Shown here: positions 1-13,545 of the stretch, one piece after another
Layout: each line of letters starts with the position of its first letter
How positions within the stretch are numbered: the stretch's first letter is position 1
Source of the DNA: Cavia porcellus
Taxonomy: Eukaryota; Chordata; Mammalia; Rodentia; Caviidae
Direction of reading: 5' to 3'
Length of the DNA: 64,000 nt
Assembly (NCBI RefSeq): GCF_034190915.1
Contig: NW_026947502.1
Span: 8,773,785-8,837,784, forward strand
The notes under the pieces: generated by a model
What the model was told of the DNA's origin: nothing
The model's database searches: none
What the model saw: the letters and a program-made list of their open reading frames with translations, nothing else
Position numbers and translations under genes: made by a program

Positions 1-1369
1 CTTAAGTAGAATCAGTGTTGGGGACGGTGGAAGCATGTGGCTTTAGGTGACCTGATATCTCCTATTGAATAACTTGAAAAACAAGGACCTTGTAGATCAA
101 CCTCATTCTTACTAGAGGGTCACAGTGTACAGAGCACGGGATACACCATCGGGATGCTTGTTACAAGTCAGGCAAGATCGCTCAGTGTAGTGATAATCAA
201 ACCTCACAGTTAAAGCTTTTAGCAGAATGCAATTAGCACATTAGCGTCCTTGAACAATATTATATCATTAATAGCACAAATAAAGCAGATAAAGAAAAAT
301 GCGTTAATTACCCCATATTACCACCCAAAGTTTCTTCTTAACAAAATAGCAAAAGAAAATTAGAAAATGATTTAATTAAACTTTGCTTAACAAGAGTGCA
401 GGGGGAGTCCAGTGAGTGAGCTGTTTTCCAGTTAGCTGGTAGGCAGAGTTAACATTCTCCTTCTTAGCTAAGGATATTCTTCTGTTCCATGTCAGAGTCC
501 TTTTTCTTGAATTGTGGAAAAATCAAGCCTTGTAACTCTGTGAGGCTCATTTCTTGGTGATTAAGGTTATTGTAAGGTTAATGTTATCATTGCCAGCGTG
601 ACATCTTATGCAGGAGGGGAAATGTCAGCTATTAGATGAACGTATGTTGACCCCCAAGTCATTTCCTAATTTTGATGATTTTAGTGAGCATCTGAGCTCT
701 AAGCTTGTCAGTCTTTCTTCCCTCTCAGTCACAGGGGTAGTCTGCTAGGAGGGTCCCATGAGTTCAGCTCTACTCATGTGTGACCGAGGCTTGGCTCCAC
801 TCATCTCATCTCGTAACCAGACATTCTGGTGCTGGCCTGGCGTGCGTTTCTGTTTGAACAAACCCTGCCATTTCCTTTGGAAATGCACTGTGCTGGAGAT
901 GGCAGCAGTCAGTACCAAATGCCCAGGAGCCTGTTACAGATTTGAAAGTGACAGAATCTGACTGCAGGAGATAATTTCCATTTCATTCTCTCAATAGTTA
1001 TTTCGTGAACAAGATGTTCTTTTCAAAGTCTCTAAAGAGTATGGAAAATCTCTCCAGTATGTACTGGCTTCTAACCAGTGGTGGAATGAATGGTTGGCTC
1101 TTCGGAAGGCATTGCATCTTGGAATGCATCCTGGGTACAGAAACCCTATTCTGATTTTGTCTTGGCTAACAGCTTGCTGGTACCACCATGCAAATCGGTT
1201 ACCTCTGTAAACTCTGAAAACTGTGTCTATCAGACAAGTTAATCTCAAAAATTACTCCCAACCTGAGTTTCTCCTTTCGGTCGGTTAAAATTACCTACTA
1301 GTATTTGCCACCTGCTGACCAGATGTCCCTGGATACTTGGCATTCATGCTAGAGGGAAGTCTCTGAATT

Positions 1370-1565
1370 TTGTTTATTCACTCAGCTAATCAGTATTGAA
1401 TATGTACTGTGTGTCAAGCGTGCTTCGAGGTGCTAGGTACTAGAACATATCAGTGAACAACACAGAAAATGCCGCTGCCCTCCGAATCTGCCATTCCCAT
1501 GGGAAGAGAGTGGACAAAAGGACAGGATATTTTCAGCTGTGAGCAATGGTCTGGAGCAACTCGAA
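1370..1565 (-). repeat. L2 LINE 3' fragment
   Basis: Read on the plus strand, this matches the reverse complement of the L2 3' end: a cue like 'tattgaatatgtactgtgtgtc', then 'aggtgctaggtac', then 'cagtgaacaacacagaaaa', then 'tgccgctgccctcc'. This is an ancient mammalian LINE relic, heavily diverged. Ends are approximate. Confidence 0.6.
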
Positions 1566-2239
1566 CAGGTACTGAGATAGAACGTGCTAGGAGATGTGCT
1601 GGCAGTAACTGCACTGGGGTTTCCCAGAATAGATCCCAAGGCAAGGACTGAGTACAAGTGGTTTCATCAATGCCAAACCTAGAAACACTAGCAGGGAAGC
1701 AGAAAAGTGGATCAGGGAAGGGAAAGCGGACAACAAATGTGCATTAGCAACATACTCAACCCTGTGGGCTGCTGAGGGAGCTCAGGCCACCAAAGGCTCT
1801 CTAGATGTCAGTGCAGACCACGCATCAAGCTTGGGCTCCCAGGGGAGAGGATTCTGGGATACGTATCTCCACATGTGGCCAAACATTGTCAGTTGTTCCC
1901 GGACATATTAACTCCCCAACGCATCCTGCTTATAATGCCTGTAGGTGGAGAACTAAGTGGTTGCAGTTAGCATAGAATATGGAGCTGCAGTGTGTACAGG
2001 GGGTGGAGATGAATGAGGCGCTGACAGTGTCTACTGTGGGGCAAGAACCAGCTCTTTACATGGGGGGTAGGAGGAAACGGTGTTCTAGTTGCGATTCAGG
2101 AGGGAAAGGGGCCAGCCAGGGAAATAAGACTCCAAGGAAAGAAGAGAGCGGAGGATGGGTTTGTTTACAAAACACTAAGGATTCACAGAAACTTACAGAT
2201 CCAGTGGTCAGATGTCTTTGAATTATGAGGCTCCTTTCT

Positions 2240-2340
2240 TTTTGTTTTGTTTTTTTTGTGTGTGTGGTACTGGGGATCAAACTCACAACCCTGTGATGGC
2301 CAGATAGGCGCTGTGCTGCTGAGCTGTATCCCTGGCCCCC
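2240..2340 (-). repeat. tRNA-derived (ID-like) SINE
   Basis: On the minus strand it reads 'ccagggatacagctcagcagcac' as the tRNA-like head with the A box, then 'gtgagtttgatccc' as the B box, ending in 'cagtaccacacaca' and a T/A-rich tail. Imperfect direct repeats (ATGARGCTC plus a T-rich run) at about 2225-2239 and 2341-2355 look like a diverged target-site duplication. It belongs to the same family as the copies at 4485, 11160, 21604, 32317 and 48270. Confidence 0.75.
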
Positions 2341-2779
2341 ATGAAGCTCATTCTTTAATTGAGAAAACTAGATGGTGTCATAAGAAATAAAACCATGTGG
2401 ACAGATCGCTTTGTCACCAGATCCCAGGACCGCTGGACCTGCACTCAGGCTTCTTAGCAGCCTGTTGAGGATTCTGTCGGCTACCACGTGCTTCCTGTGT
2501 TCCCTCTTCTCTGTCTCTGGCTGGGATTTGGCAATGCACCCAAGCCGTGGGCCTGAACTGACACCCAATTTACGATCCCTGATCAAATTCTTGCCGTGAG
2601 TCCTGCATGGCGCATAGAAGGAAGCCCACGTTAACTCGAGGCTGCGTGAGGGCCCACCTTGAGTTGCCACCCAACCTCCTTCTCACCATCACACCAGCTC
2701 CTCGGCGACCAACCCTCCACCTCTAGCCTCTTCTCAGAATGCCTGGCCCCCGCAACCCCCAGCCCACTCACAAACTGAG

Positions 2780-3040
2780 CTCCTGAGCCAGCAACTCCCC
2801 TCCAACAGGCTTACCTTGCACCTCCCTCCAGAGCCTGGTGGAGCCCCTTCCTTGTCCACTCCCGCCATTCTATCTCTCTTCACAGAACTCATTTCTGCCT
2901 GACCATGTACCTGACCGAACTACACTGTGCTGTGTATTTGCTAGTCTGTTTCTGTGTTTCCCACGAGACAGCAAGGTACATGAGAGAAAGCACTGTTTCA
3001 TTCACCACTAGAGACAGTGCTCAGAGATAAACTGCATAAC
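2780..3040 (+). repeat. L2-like LINE fragment
   Basis: The sequence has the flavour of the L2 3' end in sense orientation: pyrimidine-rich text, then 'cttcacagaactcatttctgcc', then 'gacagcaaggtacatgagagaa'. It is weakly matched, so the family call is tentative. Confidence 0.4.
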
Positions 3041-3044
3041 CCAA

Positions 3045-3230
3045 GAACTTGGTTCTGGCCCCATGTGTGCTGCTAACTCACTGAATGACTGATTGACTTT
3101 GTGAACTCTGTCCTCCTGCTCTACTCTCCTACTCTATCTCAGCTTCCTAATCTGGCAAATAGGCGTATACTTTGTACTTTCTAAAGGGATCAAGTGAAGT
3201 GAGGTCATAGATATGAAAGTACTGTACATA
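3045..3230 (+). repeat. MIR SINE
   Basis: The MIR core can be followed in order: 'gctgctaactcactgaatgac', a poorly kept middle, 'cagcttcctaatctggcaaat', then 'aagtgaagtgaggtcat'. This is an ancient tRNA-derived mammalian SINE; boundaries are approximate. Confidence 0.55.
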
Positions 3231-3849
3231 CTGAATATATTATATAAATATAAGCTTTCCTTTTAAGGCTTTTAAGTCTCCCTGAGTTATAACGAATTTT
3301 CCTGAATTAGATGAATCCTTTGTGGGTGTTAGAATTGATCAAGCCTCATTAGGAAGAGCAGGTCCGGTCCACGGTCCATGAAAGAGCTCGGTGAGGGATG
3401 GAAACCCAGATCAGATCCAGCTCTTCCACAAACTTGCCAGTGTTCTCCAAGAACTTTCAAGAACTTGCTTGCAATAGGCTTCAGATTTCTCCTCTGTCTA
3501 CAGGATACAGTTAGGGCAGGTGGGTGAGACGGTGGTTTGCATTTTGTTTTCCATGTCTATGGCATCATAACCCAGCTGCTTACAGATCCCTCAGTCAGCA
3601 CCAGCCTTACACAAGGTCTCCTCATACCTTCTCGCCAGCTTCCTGTCCCGCACTAGGCAGACAAACATCTTCAAATAATGTCATCCTCGTGAAGGTGATA
3701 GAGACTTGGGAGCCAGGTCTTCCACTTACAGATCCCTCAGTCAGCAGGGCAACCACTTATGTTTATGGACTTAGTTCACACACAAAGCAAGTGTTGACCC
3801 AGACTCATCGTGGAATGAAGACTGAAAATCTACAACATGGGTGTGTTGA

Positions 3850-4125
<276 letters not shown>

Positions 4126-4484
4126 TAGCTTTCCTAAAAGGCATAAGCAAAGCAAAATATAGCCATCAATATTTTCAAGTGTAAAGGTTTTTAAGGCAAG
4201 ATTCAAACAACCCCAAATGACAATGGTTTTAGCAAGAGAGACATTCTGTTTTTCTCTCTGGTAAACAAAATTCAAGACTCCATAGTCTCAGGTTTATATA
4301 CTCACAGCACAATCACCAAATAGCCAAGATTCCTCTGTCTTGTTCTGCTATTCTCAGCATAGGGCTTCTATCTTATGGTTCAAGATGGCTGCTTAAACTC
4401 CAGCCATCACCTCAGCCCTCTACCCAAAGGAAAGTGGAAAGGAAGGTGAAACACACAACTGCTTTCTTTAAGAATCATTTGCAA

Positions 4485-4587
4485 GGGGCTGGGGATTTCG
4501 CTCATCGGGTTAAGCACCTGCCTTGCAGGCGCGTGGTCCTGAGTTTAATCCCTAGTACCAGTAAAAAAAAAAAAAAACAAAAAAAAA
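4485..4587 (+). repeat. tRNA-derived (ID-like) SINE with target-site duplication
   Basis: The head is 'ggggctggggatttcgctc', the B box region is 'cctgagtttaatccc', and it ends in 'tagtaccagt' followed by an A-rich tail. It is flanked by 'aagaatcatttgc' (4470-4482) and 'aagaatcattgc' (about 4586-4597), a near-perfect duplication that fixes both ends and shows LINE-type retroposition. Confidence 0.85.
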
Positions 4588-5173
4588 GAATCATTGCGAA
4601 ATTCACACAGATCTTCCACTCGTATGAAAACCACCTTCAAAGACTGCAAAGGAAGCTAAAAAGTTCTATCTCTAGTCTAGGCAGGGATGTTATAGTCCAC
4701 AGCTTAGAAGGAAGCTTGTTTCTTTGTGGGTGGAGCATCGCTGAATGACAGTGAGATGGCCCCTTTAACAGCCACGTGCCTGGATGAATATCAGGGAAAC
4801 CTAAGGAAGGATTATCCACAGATCTCCATGTCGGAGTCAGCTACCAATTACCAGGAGCAGCATCTACTTCCCAGAAATGCCTCTCTAAATCCTGCAACCA
4901 AATCTATTTTGTGTGCTCTCTGAGAATGGTTTAGAATAAAGAGAGCCAGTAATTTTTCTTCCCATGTCACATCAAATTCTTTGACAGTGGCTACGCAGAA
5001 TGCTGGGTGGAGAAGGCTCCTCAGGCCAAGTTATCTGGGGCAAACAGTGCATCCCTGGCCAATTTTCTCTTGCTTTGTGATCAATTGGTTTTTGTAAATT
5101 GCAAGCCATGTAACTGCAAGCTTCTCAACCCACTTTTGATCAAACCCGCTTAATTCTTCAGGAATGGAACCTA

Positions 5174-5323
5174 AACCAGGTGTAGTGGTATATGCCTGTA
5201 ATCACAGCTAATTCAGCAAGACTGTCTCGAAATTAAAATTTCTTTAAAAGAGGAGAAGCAGTCCAATGGTAAAGCATCTGCCCACCAGGTCAGAGCTCTG
5301 GGTTCAATTCCCAGCATTGGGAG
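5174..5323 (+). repeat. B4 SINE (B1 + ID fusion), internally deleted
   Basis: The left part is B1/7SL-like: 'ccaggtgtagtggtatatgc', 'ctgtaatcacagct', then after a deletion 'agactgtctcgaaa'. The right part is ID-like: 'cagtccaatggtaaagcat', then 'ctctgggttcaattccca'. The B1-then-ID order defines the rodent B4 family. About half of the B1 moiety is missing. Confidence 0.65.
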
Positions 5324-5680
5324 AAAGAATTGTGGGAAAATTAAGACTTATTTCATTATGAGTTTAAACAAACAAAAATCACAAGTATGCTATAAATCAG
5401 TGAGTGAGCCAGACACAGGAGTTACTTACTAACATATGAATATACCACTCAATTTCTGAAGATAGCACAATAGTCCTGAAAATGAGGGAAAAATAATATT
5501 AAACACTGCAAAAAATATATACAGTTCATTCTGCAACTTTCTAGTGTGCGCTTACAAGATACCAGACAGCAGTGGAGGATTAGGGACAGCTTCATGAGGA
5601 GGCTAGATAAGGGGCTCCAAACATAGAAATTATTTTCCTTGGCTGTTACCCTGTTCTTGTTTCCATCTTGGTCAAAAAGA

Positions 5681-5703
5681 AAAAAAAAAAAAAAAAAAAA
5701 AAA
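5681..5703 (+). repeat. poly(A) tract, 23 bases
   Basis: An uninterrupted run of 23 A, just after 'ggtcaaaaag'. It could be the tail of a retroposed sequence, but the preceding 150 bases match no family I recognise. It is likely to vary in length. Confidence 0.9.
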
Positions 5704-6249
5704 CCCTGAGAGTTATTACTAATACACTCTGGGAAAGTTTACAGAATGTAAACGTATCACCTAGGAGACCCATGAGCAGGAATGATCAAGCACTCACTCC
5801 TCTCAGAATAATCTTTCCCTTCCACTGTCACAAGAAATGGCAGAATAGTCATTTCTTCTGGGCTCCCACTTGGGTGATTCTAGTGCAGGGAAAGCCAGCT
5901 GACTTTCTATGGTTCAGCCTGCAGATGTGTTGTACTTAATCTACACATTTTTCCCCTAGAAGACCAACGTTGTTTAAAAATCACTGCGACACACACGAGC
6001 CTAGAATTCTGCCTTCTTTTTGAACATCCCAGCGAACCACACTGAGCAGCTCTGGGAGTGCAGTGAGCCGTCCCCTGGGAAGAGGCAGGCATTCCCCCTG
6101 TGGTTCACCAGCTGCCCACCCTGGTGCTCCCACCTGGTCTACTGCTCACATTCTCCTGGCCAGGAAGCACATTCCCATGTGCAGCTCCCCAGCCCCCCAC
6201 GGCTTCCCATCCGCCCCCTGACACCTGTCCCCTTCCTTCCTTCCTCCAG

Positions 6250-6417
6250 TACACCTCTGCGCTCACCTACGATGGGGTGAAGGTGATGGCAGAAGCTTTC
6301 CAGAGCCTGCGGAGGCAGAGGATTGATATATCTCGCCGGGGGAATGCTGGGGACTGTCTGGCAAATCCAGCTGTGCCTTGGGGACAGGGAATCGACATCC
6401 AGAGAGCCCTGCAGCAG
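6250..6417 (+). CDS. GRIA1: GRIA1 exon 7 (GluA1 amino-terminal domain)
   Basis: 168 bp, phase 0/0, 56 codons, residues about 288-343. It starts [10 protein letters not shown] and ends DIQRALQQ. It encodes lower parts of both lobes of the amino-terminal domain. Cys323, in the motif GDCLANP, is the distal half of the conserved ATD disulfide (partner Cys75, encoded upstream). The acceptor is 'cttcctccag' after a very C/T-rich tract, and the donor is CAG/gtaagg, close to ideal. The exon is symmetrical, so skipping would keep the frame but remove the disulfide. No N-glycosylation sequon is present. The frame is intact and the sequence appears nearly identical to other mammalian GluA1 proteins. Confidence 0.98.
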
Positions 6418-8112
6418 GTAAGGCTGGCAGTTTGCCCATTTCATGGGAGCCTACTAGGGAATTCAGCATCAAATTGAAACTGCTATGAGAAAAAGGGAAA
6501 TGTGCCTGGAGTTTGGAATGACCACTGCATTGTATTGGCAGCTCTTGGCATAGGTGGACCCTCATGTCAAAAATTACACAAATAGAGAATGGAGAACAGC
6601 CAGTCCTTGTTGTGTAAAAGCTGCAGTTTCTGCTTGGGGGGTTATGCTGAACACGGAAGGCCAATGGTGTCTGTATTTAGAAAGGGAACTTGAAACACAC
6701 AGGGATGACGCCAGTGTGTGTTCGCAGTCTCCTGGGCTTAGTTTTCACTACCTTTGTTCTCCCCGCACACCTCAGGAGGGTCCGCTGTGTGAGGGGCCCC
6801 TGGAAATGTTTCTCAGTACTTCTGCTCCCACTGTCTTGCTGCTTGGCATTGCAATCATCAATTCTGTTTGTGCTCAGGAACAGTTAAAGAATAAGAACAG
6901 AAGTGGTTACACCCACTCCGATCGATTGGCTGTGCAAAGGATTCTGAGGTGAAAGCAGATACCACAGGGAAGAGCATAAATATTCAATCAGTGATACGTC
7001 TGCTGCAGAAGCAGGATGAGACAGTGGTACCTGTGGGCGTCTATTTAACATTCCAGGTTTAGAAAATTCTGGGGACTCACACTCTGCTTTGCCACTCTTG
7101 GAGCCACTAGAAGTCTCGAGAAGTTCCCCAAGCCCAGACTAATTCTCAGTCTGCCAAGCATAGCGCTGTATTATGCTTTGGATGCCTCCTGACGGAGAAG
7201 TTATATTTCCAGATACCGGGGAGAGCTAACTGCAAATGACAAACCATCAGGTAAAACAGTAAATCAACAGCTGCAAGATATTTTGGTGTAAATGTTGCTC
7301 AGTACCCGCCCTCCAGTCCAGTTGCCAACTCTACTCCATTCAACAGAAGGTGAATTCATGCTCCCAGGGTGGAAGAAGAGTGTTTCTGGATGAGGGAGAA
7401 ACACAGAGCAAAATGTACAACAATTCTCATTTGTTTCCCAAACACATGTGCGCAGCTCTGGGTTTTCACAAATGACAAAAAGAGAGAAGGACAGCCTCAG
7501 TTGTTACTCAGGTGTGCAGATGCACTTCGATGTGGAGGAGGGTGAAGAGTGTTGTCCTTTGGAACGAAGCTAATCAAAAGCTCAGATAACTAGAAGGCCT
7601 CACCCCAAGGAAGACCTACAGTTGCCATCTCTGCCCTCCCCTGCCTCCATGGTCCCCAAATGACTAGATAGCAATAGCAGACACCAGGCAGGCTCCCAAA
7701 TGGCCACAGGTTATTTAAATAAGCTGCCCCCCAGCCTATTCAACATGCACTTCCAGATGCCACAGTCGAGACAGACTGTTTGCAATGTAAGCCTGGTTTC
7801 AGAAGGTTCCAGGGGCTTGCCCTTGGCTCCATGCCCTTTCCAGCTCTCTGGCCTCCCCTGTCTTAATGACATCCCCTAAAGGATATTCTGACACCACCAT
7901 GACAGAGACAAAGCCAGGGAAGCAATGAAAAGTGACAGGAAGGGCCCTGAACCAGGAGGCAGGAGAGCTCGACTACAGATCTCTCTGAGCAAACTTAAAA
8001 TAGTCGATCAGATCTCCCAGGGATCTCCTGTACTTTATCCATGAAAATGAGGTGATTGGAAAGACAGCTAGCTCATAAGTCTCAACTGGCTCTGGAGGTC
8101 AGAGTCAAATTT

Positions 8113-8200
8113 TCCAGGTGCTGTGGTGCATTATCATAATCCCAGAAGTCTGGGAGGCTCAGGCAGAAGGATGGCAAATTTCAGCCCAGCAAGACTCTAT
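8113..8200 (+). repeat. B1-like (7SL-derived) SINE fragment
   Basis: The text runs 'ccaggtgctgtggtgcat', then 'ataatcccagaa', then 'ctgggaggctcaggcagaagg', then 'agcaagactctatg'. This is the B1 left part with a compressed 3' half. A following ID moiety is not evident, so it may be B1 or a broken B4. Confidence 0.5.
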
Positions 8201-8989
8201 GACTTTTTATCCTCGTGATCTAACTCATGTTCTACTGGTTAGAATGTCTGCTCATTATCTTCCTGGCATTAGTAGGGCTGGAAATGAAGCAATTTTCCAT
8301 GTCAAAGAATAATGATCTTTTGGTATGTTTTCTTAGAACCGAGAAGTATGTGCATGCTTTTCACCAGAGGCTCCTTGGGCATGGGCTATACACTGTGACC
8401 TGGGGCCACACCTGGGGATGCTAAGAGAAGCCAAGGCCTATCCTAAAAGACTGAGTCACTATTGGGAAATAACAAGCCCACTAGAAAGTTCCTTCCCTAA
8501 GACTGCCCCCTTATCCAACCTTCCTTAAACATCTAAGATCAAAAGAGTTTACTGCCCAATGGGACCTCAGAGATTACTCTCATTTTCCCTCACTTTGCCA
8601 AGGAGACAGCTGGCCCACAGAGGGCAGTGATTTCTGCAGTGTCACACAGCAGCTTAACAGCAGAGGTTGAGCTAGACCTCTCAGCAGAGCTCCTCGTGCT
8701 ACCCAGCCCAGGCCATTGCACACCCCAGCCATGCCCACTGTCTGGCCATTTTGCCTTCTAAACACTTCTCCTGAAATACCCACATCACAGGAAGGAATGG
8801 TGCCCACCACCAGCTAAGTAAATCCTGACAACATCTAGGTCTTGGAACCCAGACCCTGGGGATTCAGGTCTCTGCACTGACCTGTGTCCCCTGGTCTTTG
8901 AGTCATAAAGTGGGTAGGTAGCTTGTGCAGAGTCAGCGAGTGAGACTTGGACAAACACACTGCAGAGTCTAGTTCTAAAAATGAATGGT

Positions 8990-9225
8990 CATAACAGCTA
9001 TGATGTGGTAAGGGTTTACTGGGTACACAGCTTGGAACATCTATGCATATTATCTCAATAATCCTTGATGAAGCCCAGTAAGTAAGCTGGCTTTTATTAA
9101 TTGTGTTTTATAAATGGAGGAACTGAGCTGCAGAGAGGTTAAAAATCTTCCCCTAACTATACAGCTAACAGGGTACTGACAAAACTGGACTCCAACCCGT
9201 GCTTAGTCGACCTCTCTCTGTACGC
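8990..9225 (-). repeat. MIR SINE
   Basis: The reverse-complement MIR is well preserved: 'tatctcaataatccttgatg', 'ttttataaatggaggaactga', 'gcagagaggttaaaaatct', 'atacagctaacagggtactg', 'actccaacccgtgctt'. The order and spacing fit MIR throughout. Confidence 0.75.
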
Positions 9226-11159
9226 TTCATTGTGTAAAACCCTCAAAGGCCCAGCCCAGCAGAGGAGGCATAAGAACCCTAACCCAACCACAACAGCACA
9301 TAGCCTTAGGCAATATCCATGCACCCACACACCCCACACACCCTGCTGTAATTTCCCTAGCAGCAGAATGAAGATAATCAGCCTGCCAGCTTGCTCGCTG
9401 CCTGCCTCCCAGGAAGCTGTTCCAAATGGTACTGAATGCGTGTCCTAGAACCCTTGGTGCCCCAAGAAAGGAGGCAGTGTTCTCAGATCCATGTGTCTCC
9501 TTCCGGTTGGCAAAGGCTCACCTTCCAAAGTCAAGCTCTTAACATGTGGAAGATTATAGCCCTTTAAAGATACGATTTGAAAAAAGAAAATCTTTAGAGT
9601 CTTACCCCCATGAAAATACGCATATGTACATACATATTTTTTCCTCGTGACCAGGAGTGAGGGGGGAACATAGATACTCCTAGAAGCCAAGACCAAACCC
9701 TCGGGCTTAAACTGTCTGCCCTAAATATTGATCATTCTCTTTCATTTCTGATTTTGCAAAATGTCAGCCCATAGCCAAGCATATCAAAGTGAATATATGC
9801 CCAGCATTTTGCTGGAACAGATCTGGGATGGTGTAGCAGTCCAGGGAGTACAAGACCCAGCTCCTGCCTTTCAGGGCTGACGATCCGCCTTGAAAAGCCA
9901 AGCAAGCTTAAGAGAAAGAATCGCTAGAAAAGTGCAGACAAGCTTTTGGTGCTACAGATGTCATAAAGACAGAGCGTATCACTGAAGAGGAAAACTAGCA
10001 AAGCTTCCTCTATGGGGAAACTGGGCCTTTCTGCAGCATGAGCACATCATTTATCAAGTAAACCGGGGCACCTAGGAGTCAAGGGAGGGGCAGGGGCTTT
10101 GCTCCAGAGTGGAGGATTTTCCTAGCAGGCAGGAGGCTCTGAGCAATCCCTAGCCCTGAAAGCAGTGAAACAAAATGCTTTTATAGATTGTTCCAGAACA
10201 AGAGCTGTAGGCTGGAACTGTCCCAAGCAAACTGAGATATGTCATCACCTAAGCTTTAAAGGAAGGTGAATTTGAACAAAGGAACAAATCTAGTTTCTGG
10301 AGGATTTAGGTAGGAACACTAATCCTACCCAGGAGCACACCAGAGTAAGTTGCCATCAAGGATTTGTGGGTATCATACTTGGCCTCTTAGGAAGTCAGGC
10401 AAAGCAGAGCTAGGCTCTAACCACAGCCCTACCCAGCACACCACTGGGGAGTATGTGTGCAGGGAGGTGTCTTGGACCAATTACTCAATTTTTCTAGCCC
10501 TCAATTGCTCATTTGCTAACTGCAAATGGACACAGTCCTCTTCATACTGCCCTGCCCACTGATTTGCCCAGGATCATGATTTTAAAATGCATAATGTCAA
10601 TGTTGCTTTGAATTCAGACTAGGTATATATGAGATCATTAGAACTAGGGTTATTCTTCCCCTAGCTGTGACTGGGAGGGAGAAGCTCAGAGGAATTCTGA
10701 GACTTACTGTGTCCAGAATAACTAGAACATAACCCAGTAGGGTACTGGCTTGCAGGCCTCATACATCACCATCTGGCCGAAAGGATCTACCTTAACCAAG
10801 TGGTCACGGAACTTGGGAGGAACTGTCAGTGAGCTTCAGTGTTTGCCAGAGCAGGGACAGTTATGAAGGCGAACACACAGAGCTTGAAGAGGAACCAGGA
10901 TGGAAGCCTCAGCATTTCCTGGGCTTCATGGATGAATGGAAAGAAATCTGAGATGGAAGGTCACCTAAGCCGCAAAGGAAAGGTGAATTTAAACAAGGAA
11001 TAAATCTGGGTTTTGGAGGGATTAGGTAGAAGCTAGGCATTTCCCTTCACAGGAAGGGAGGAGGAGACTTAAGGGAAGTGATCCCTCAGAAAAAAGAGGA
11101 CAACAGGGTCAAATGCTTCAGCCTAAAAAGAGATTTGGTTACTTTTGAAACTGCCTTTA

Positions 11160-11242
11160 GCCGGGGATATAGCTCAGCAGCACGACACCTGCCTGGCAAG
11201 CACAAGGTCGTGAGTTCAATTCCCAGTACAAAAAAAAAAAAA

Positions 11243-11286
<44 letters not shown>

Positions 11287-11292
11287 AAAAAT
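11160..11292 (+). repeat. tRNA-derived (ID-like) SINE with (GAAA)n tail
   Basis: The head is 'gccggggatatagctcagcag', followed by 'cacctgcctggcaagc', 'acaaggtcgtgagttcaatt' (B box) and 'cccagtac'. The body ends near 11229 and is followed by about 15 A and then a (GAAA)n microsatellite to about 11287, evidently grown from the SINE tail. A poorly conserved flanking repeat (gcctttag / gctcttag) may be the target-site duplication. Confidence 0.85.
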
Positions 11293-13324
11293 AAAGTGCT
11301 CTTAGTAAAGCGCTGGGGATAAAAGCCAAATTACGCACAAAAATTGATTTATAAGATTGATTGGAAGTATATTATGAATTCTAAAGTATGTTTTAAAAGA
11401 CACCACACAGAGGTTATAGAAGCTCTGGGTCCCCAGTGACTCAGCTACTCGTCCTTGGTTCCAAAGGAGCTCATGTGCAAAACTGACAAAGATGCTGTGC
11501 TTGGTCAGGATTTAGTCAGGCTCGTGGGCCTCCCTGCACACTCACCCATTCGCTTCCAAGGGAAATCCAAGTTTGGCCCTGACCCTGCTAAGTCAGTACA
11601 GCAGGAACCCTCCTGCACAGTCCAGCTCCCCACCCTCCATCATCCCTCAGGCAATTTCTGACCACTCAGATTCATCATCAGCAAGAATCCTATTCAACTG
11701 GGTTAGCCAGAACCCCTTACTCCTGATATCTCCTCTTTCCATCCGATGACCCTGGCCCTGTACCTTGGCTGTAAATCCCCCTTGTCCACGCTGTATTTGG
11801 ACTGAGCCCAATTTCTCTTCCATACCGAGTCTCACAGTGAGTGAGACGTCACAGTGATCCTGTATCTATCTCGACTCTCCAGAACCAAGCCCACCTTACC
11901 GTGCTTTAACAAGGGGCCCTGAATAATTTTAAAATGGCTCAAGTCCTGGAAACATCAGCTAGCACTGTCTTGTCACCAGCCTGGAAGGAAAAAATGTGTC
12001 TCAGCATCCCACCAGCAGCAGACTCCAAGCTGGCACTCGGAACCATTACAGGAAACTCAAGGTTAATGTTGCATCTATCAGGGAGAAAGCTGACAGGCAC
12101 CAGGGTGGCGCCAGGAGTTCTAGGAGTGGGACCCAAGGAGAAAACCCTGGGCTCCATCCATTCTTCTGACCCTACTCACCCTGGGGCAGCAGCAGGAGAG
12201 TTCCAGGGCTCAGACCTCATGGAGGGGGATGGCGGCTTCAGATCTGCACAGAGCTGACATTGTCTGAAAAGCTTCTTCCTCCAAGTCTGAGTTCTAACTC
12301 CCCAGGATAAATGGCTTGGGGTTTGGCCATTCCCTTGACCTCTCCTTGTTCTGTTGTCATGGAACAGTGGTCCTGTGAGGTCTGTTTTCCTGCTCTCCAA
12401 CACCGTAGTTTACCTCCATGTGTGTAAGTCTTAAGACTCCCGAAACAGACGGGAAAGTCTTCCATTACCACAGGCTTCTAATAACATACTGAGAATCTTG
12501 AAACAAGTGCAGCCATCCCAAAGTCTCAGTGAGGCTATCTATAAAATGGGCACAATAACCTCTGCCTTGCTGACGTTAGAAGTTTCTGGAATTTCTGCAA
12601 ACATCAGAGAAGCAGCTGCTTGTGAAAATACCGCAACAAGCCATGAGGACCTGTGGTCACTAGGGCTTCACAGGTCTGATTTTTTACTTTTATAGAAACT
12701 GAGGGAGGCATGTAAAAGCTACAGTGACAAAATCCTCATTTCTGTTTCAAAAGTCCCCTGCTCTCTGCTGTTCAACAATGTGTTGGACATACGACCTTAA
12801 TCACATTTTCTTTCACGTTCCTCTTATGCATGCAACAGTACTGTTGTAGAAATCATCATTATGTGAATAATATGTGTTCATGCATGCTTAGGTTCCAGAA
12901 AAGATGATAAGCATTTCAGTTCCTTGAGAAGAAATGAGAATGCAGTTAAGAGCCCTTGTTGGGGATGAACGGAGCACACCCAGAAATAGCCAGCAGGTGT
13001 CAAGGTGGTGGTAGGGGCAGGTGGCACCCACACCCTGTGACACTTTTATGTGCTGAGAGCCTGGCACAGGAGTGCTGGCCCTGCTGGAGGGACCGCTTGG
13101 TGTTTCCAGTGATGAGTGTGCTCCATCATAGCCCCCAGTCTTCCACTTCTTGGTCACAAGCCTTGAGATCCCTTCCCTTCCTAGGGTTTGGGGCTCTCAG
13201 TTCTTGTGTAACTGAAGATCATAATTTCTAAACAGCAAATCTCACAGGAGTCCTATGAATGTAAATGAAGGATGTGTGAAAGTGCTTCATGAATATGAAA
13301 TACTTGGGAAATAGCGGTGGTGTT

Positions 13325-13545
13325 GGTATCATTGATAATAACAATGACAGCCTTTGTCAAACACCGTGGGTCAGGCATTGATCGTAAAATATCTCATTTA
13401 ATCCTTAAAACAACCTTACGGCATGATTAACTCTAATTGCTCCCATTAAATAAATGAGGAAAATGAGTCAGAAAGAGATTGTGCAATTTTCCATACTGAT
13501 GTGCCACGTTGATGACCGGTGTAATATTTGAGACTGAGCCCAAAA
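13325..13545 (-). repeat. MIR SINE
   Basis: Reverse-complement MIR landmarks appear in order: 'gtgggtcaggcattgatcg', 'atctcatttaatccttaaaa', 'caaccttacggcatgatta', 'aatgaggaaaatgagtcaga', 'aagagattgtgcaatttt'. Confidence 0.75.
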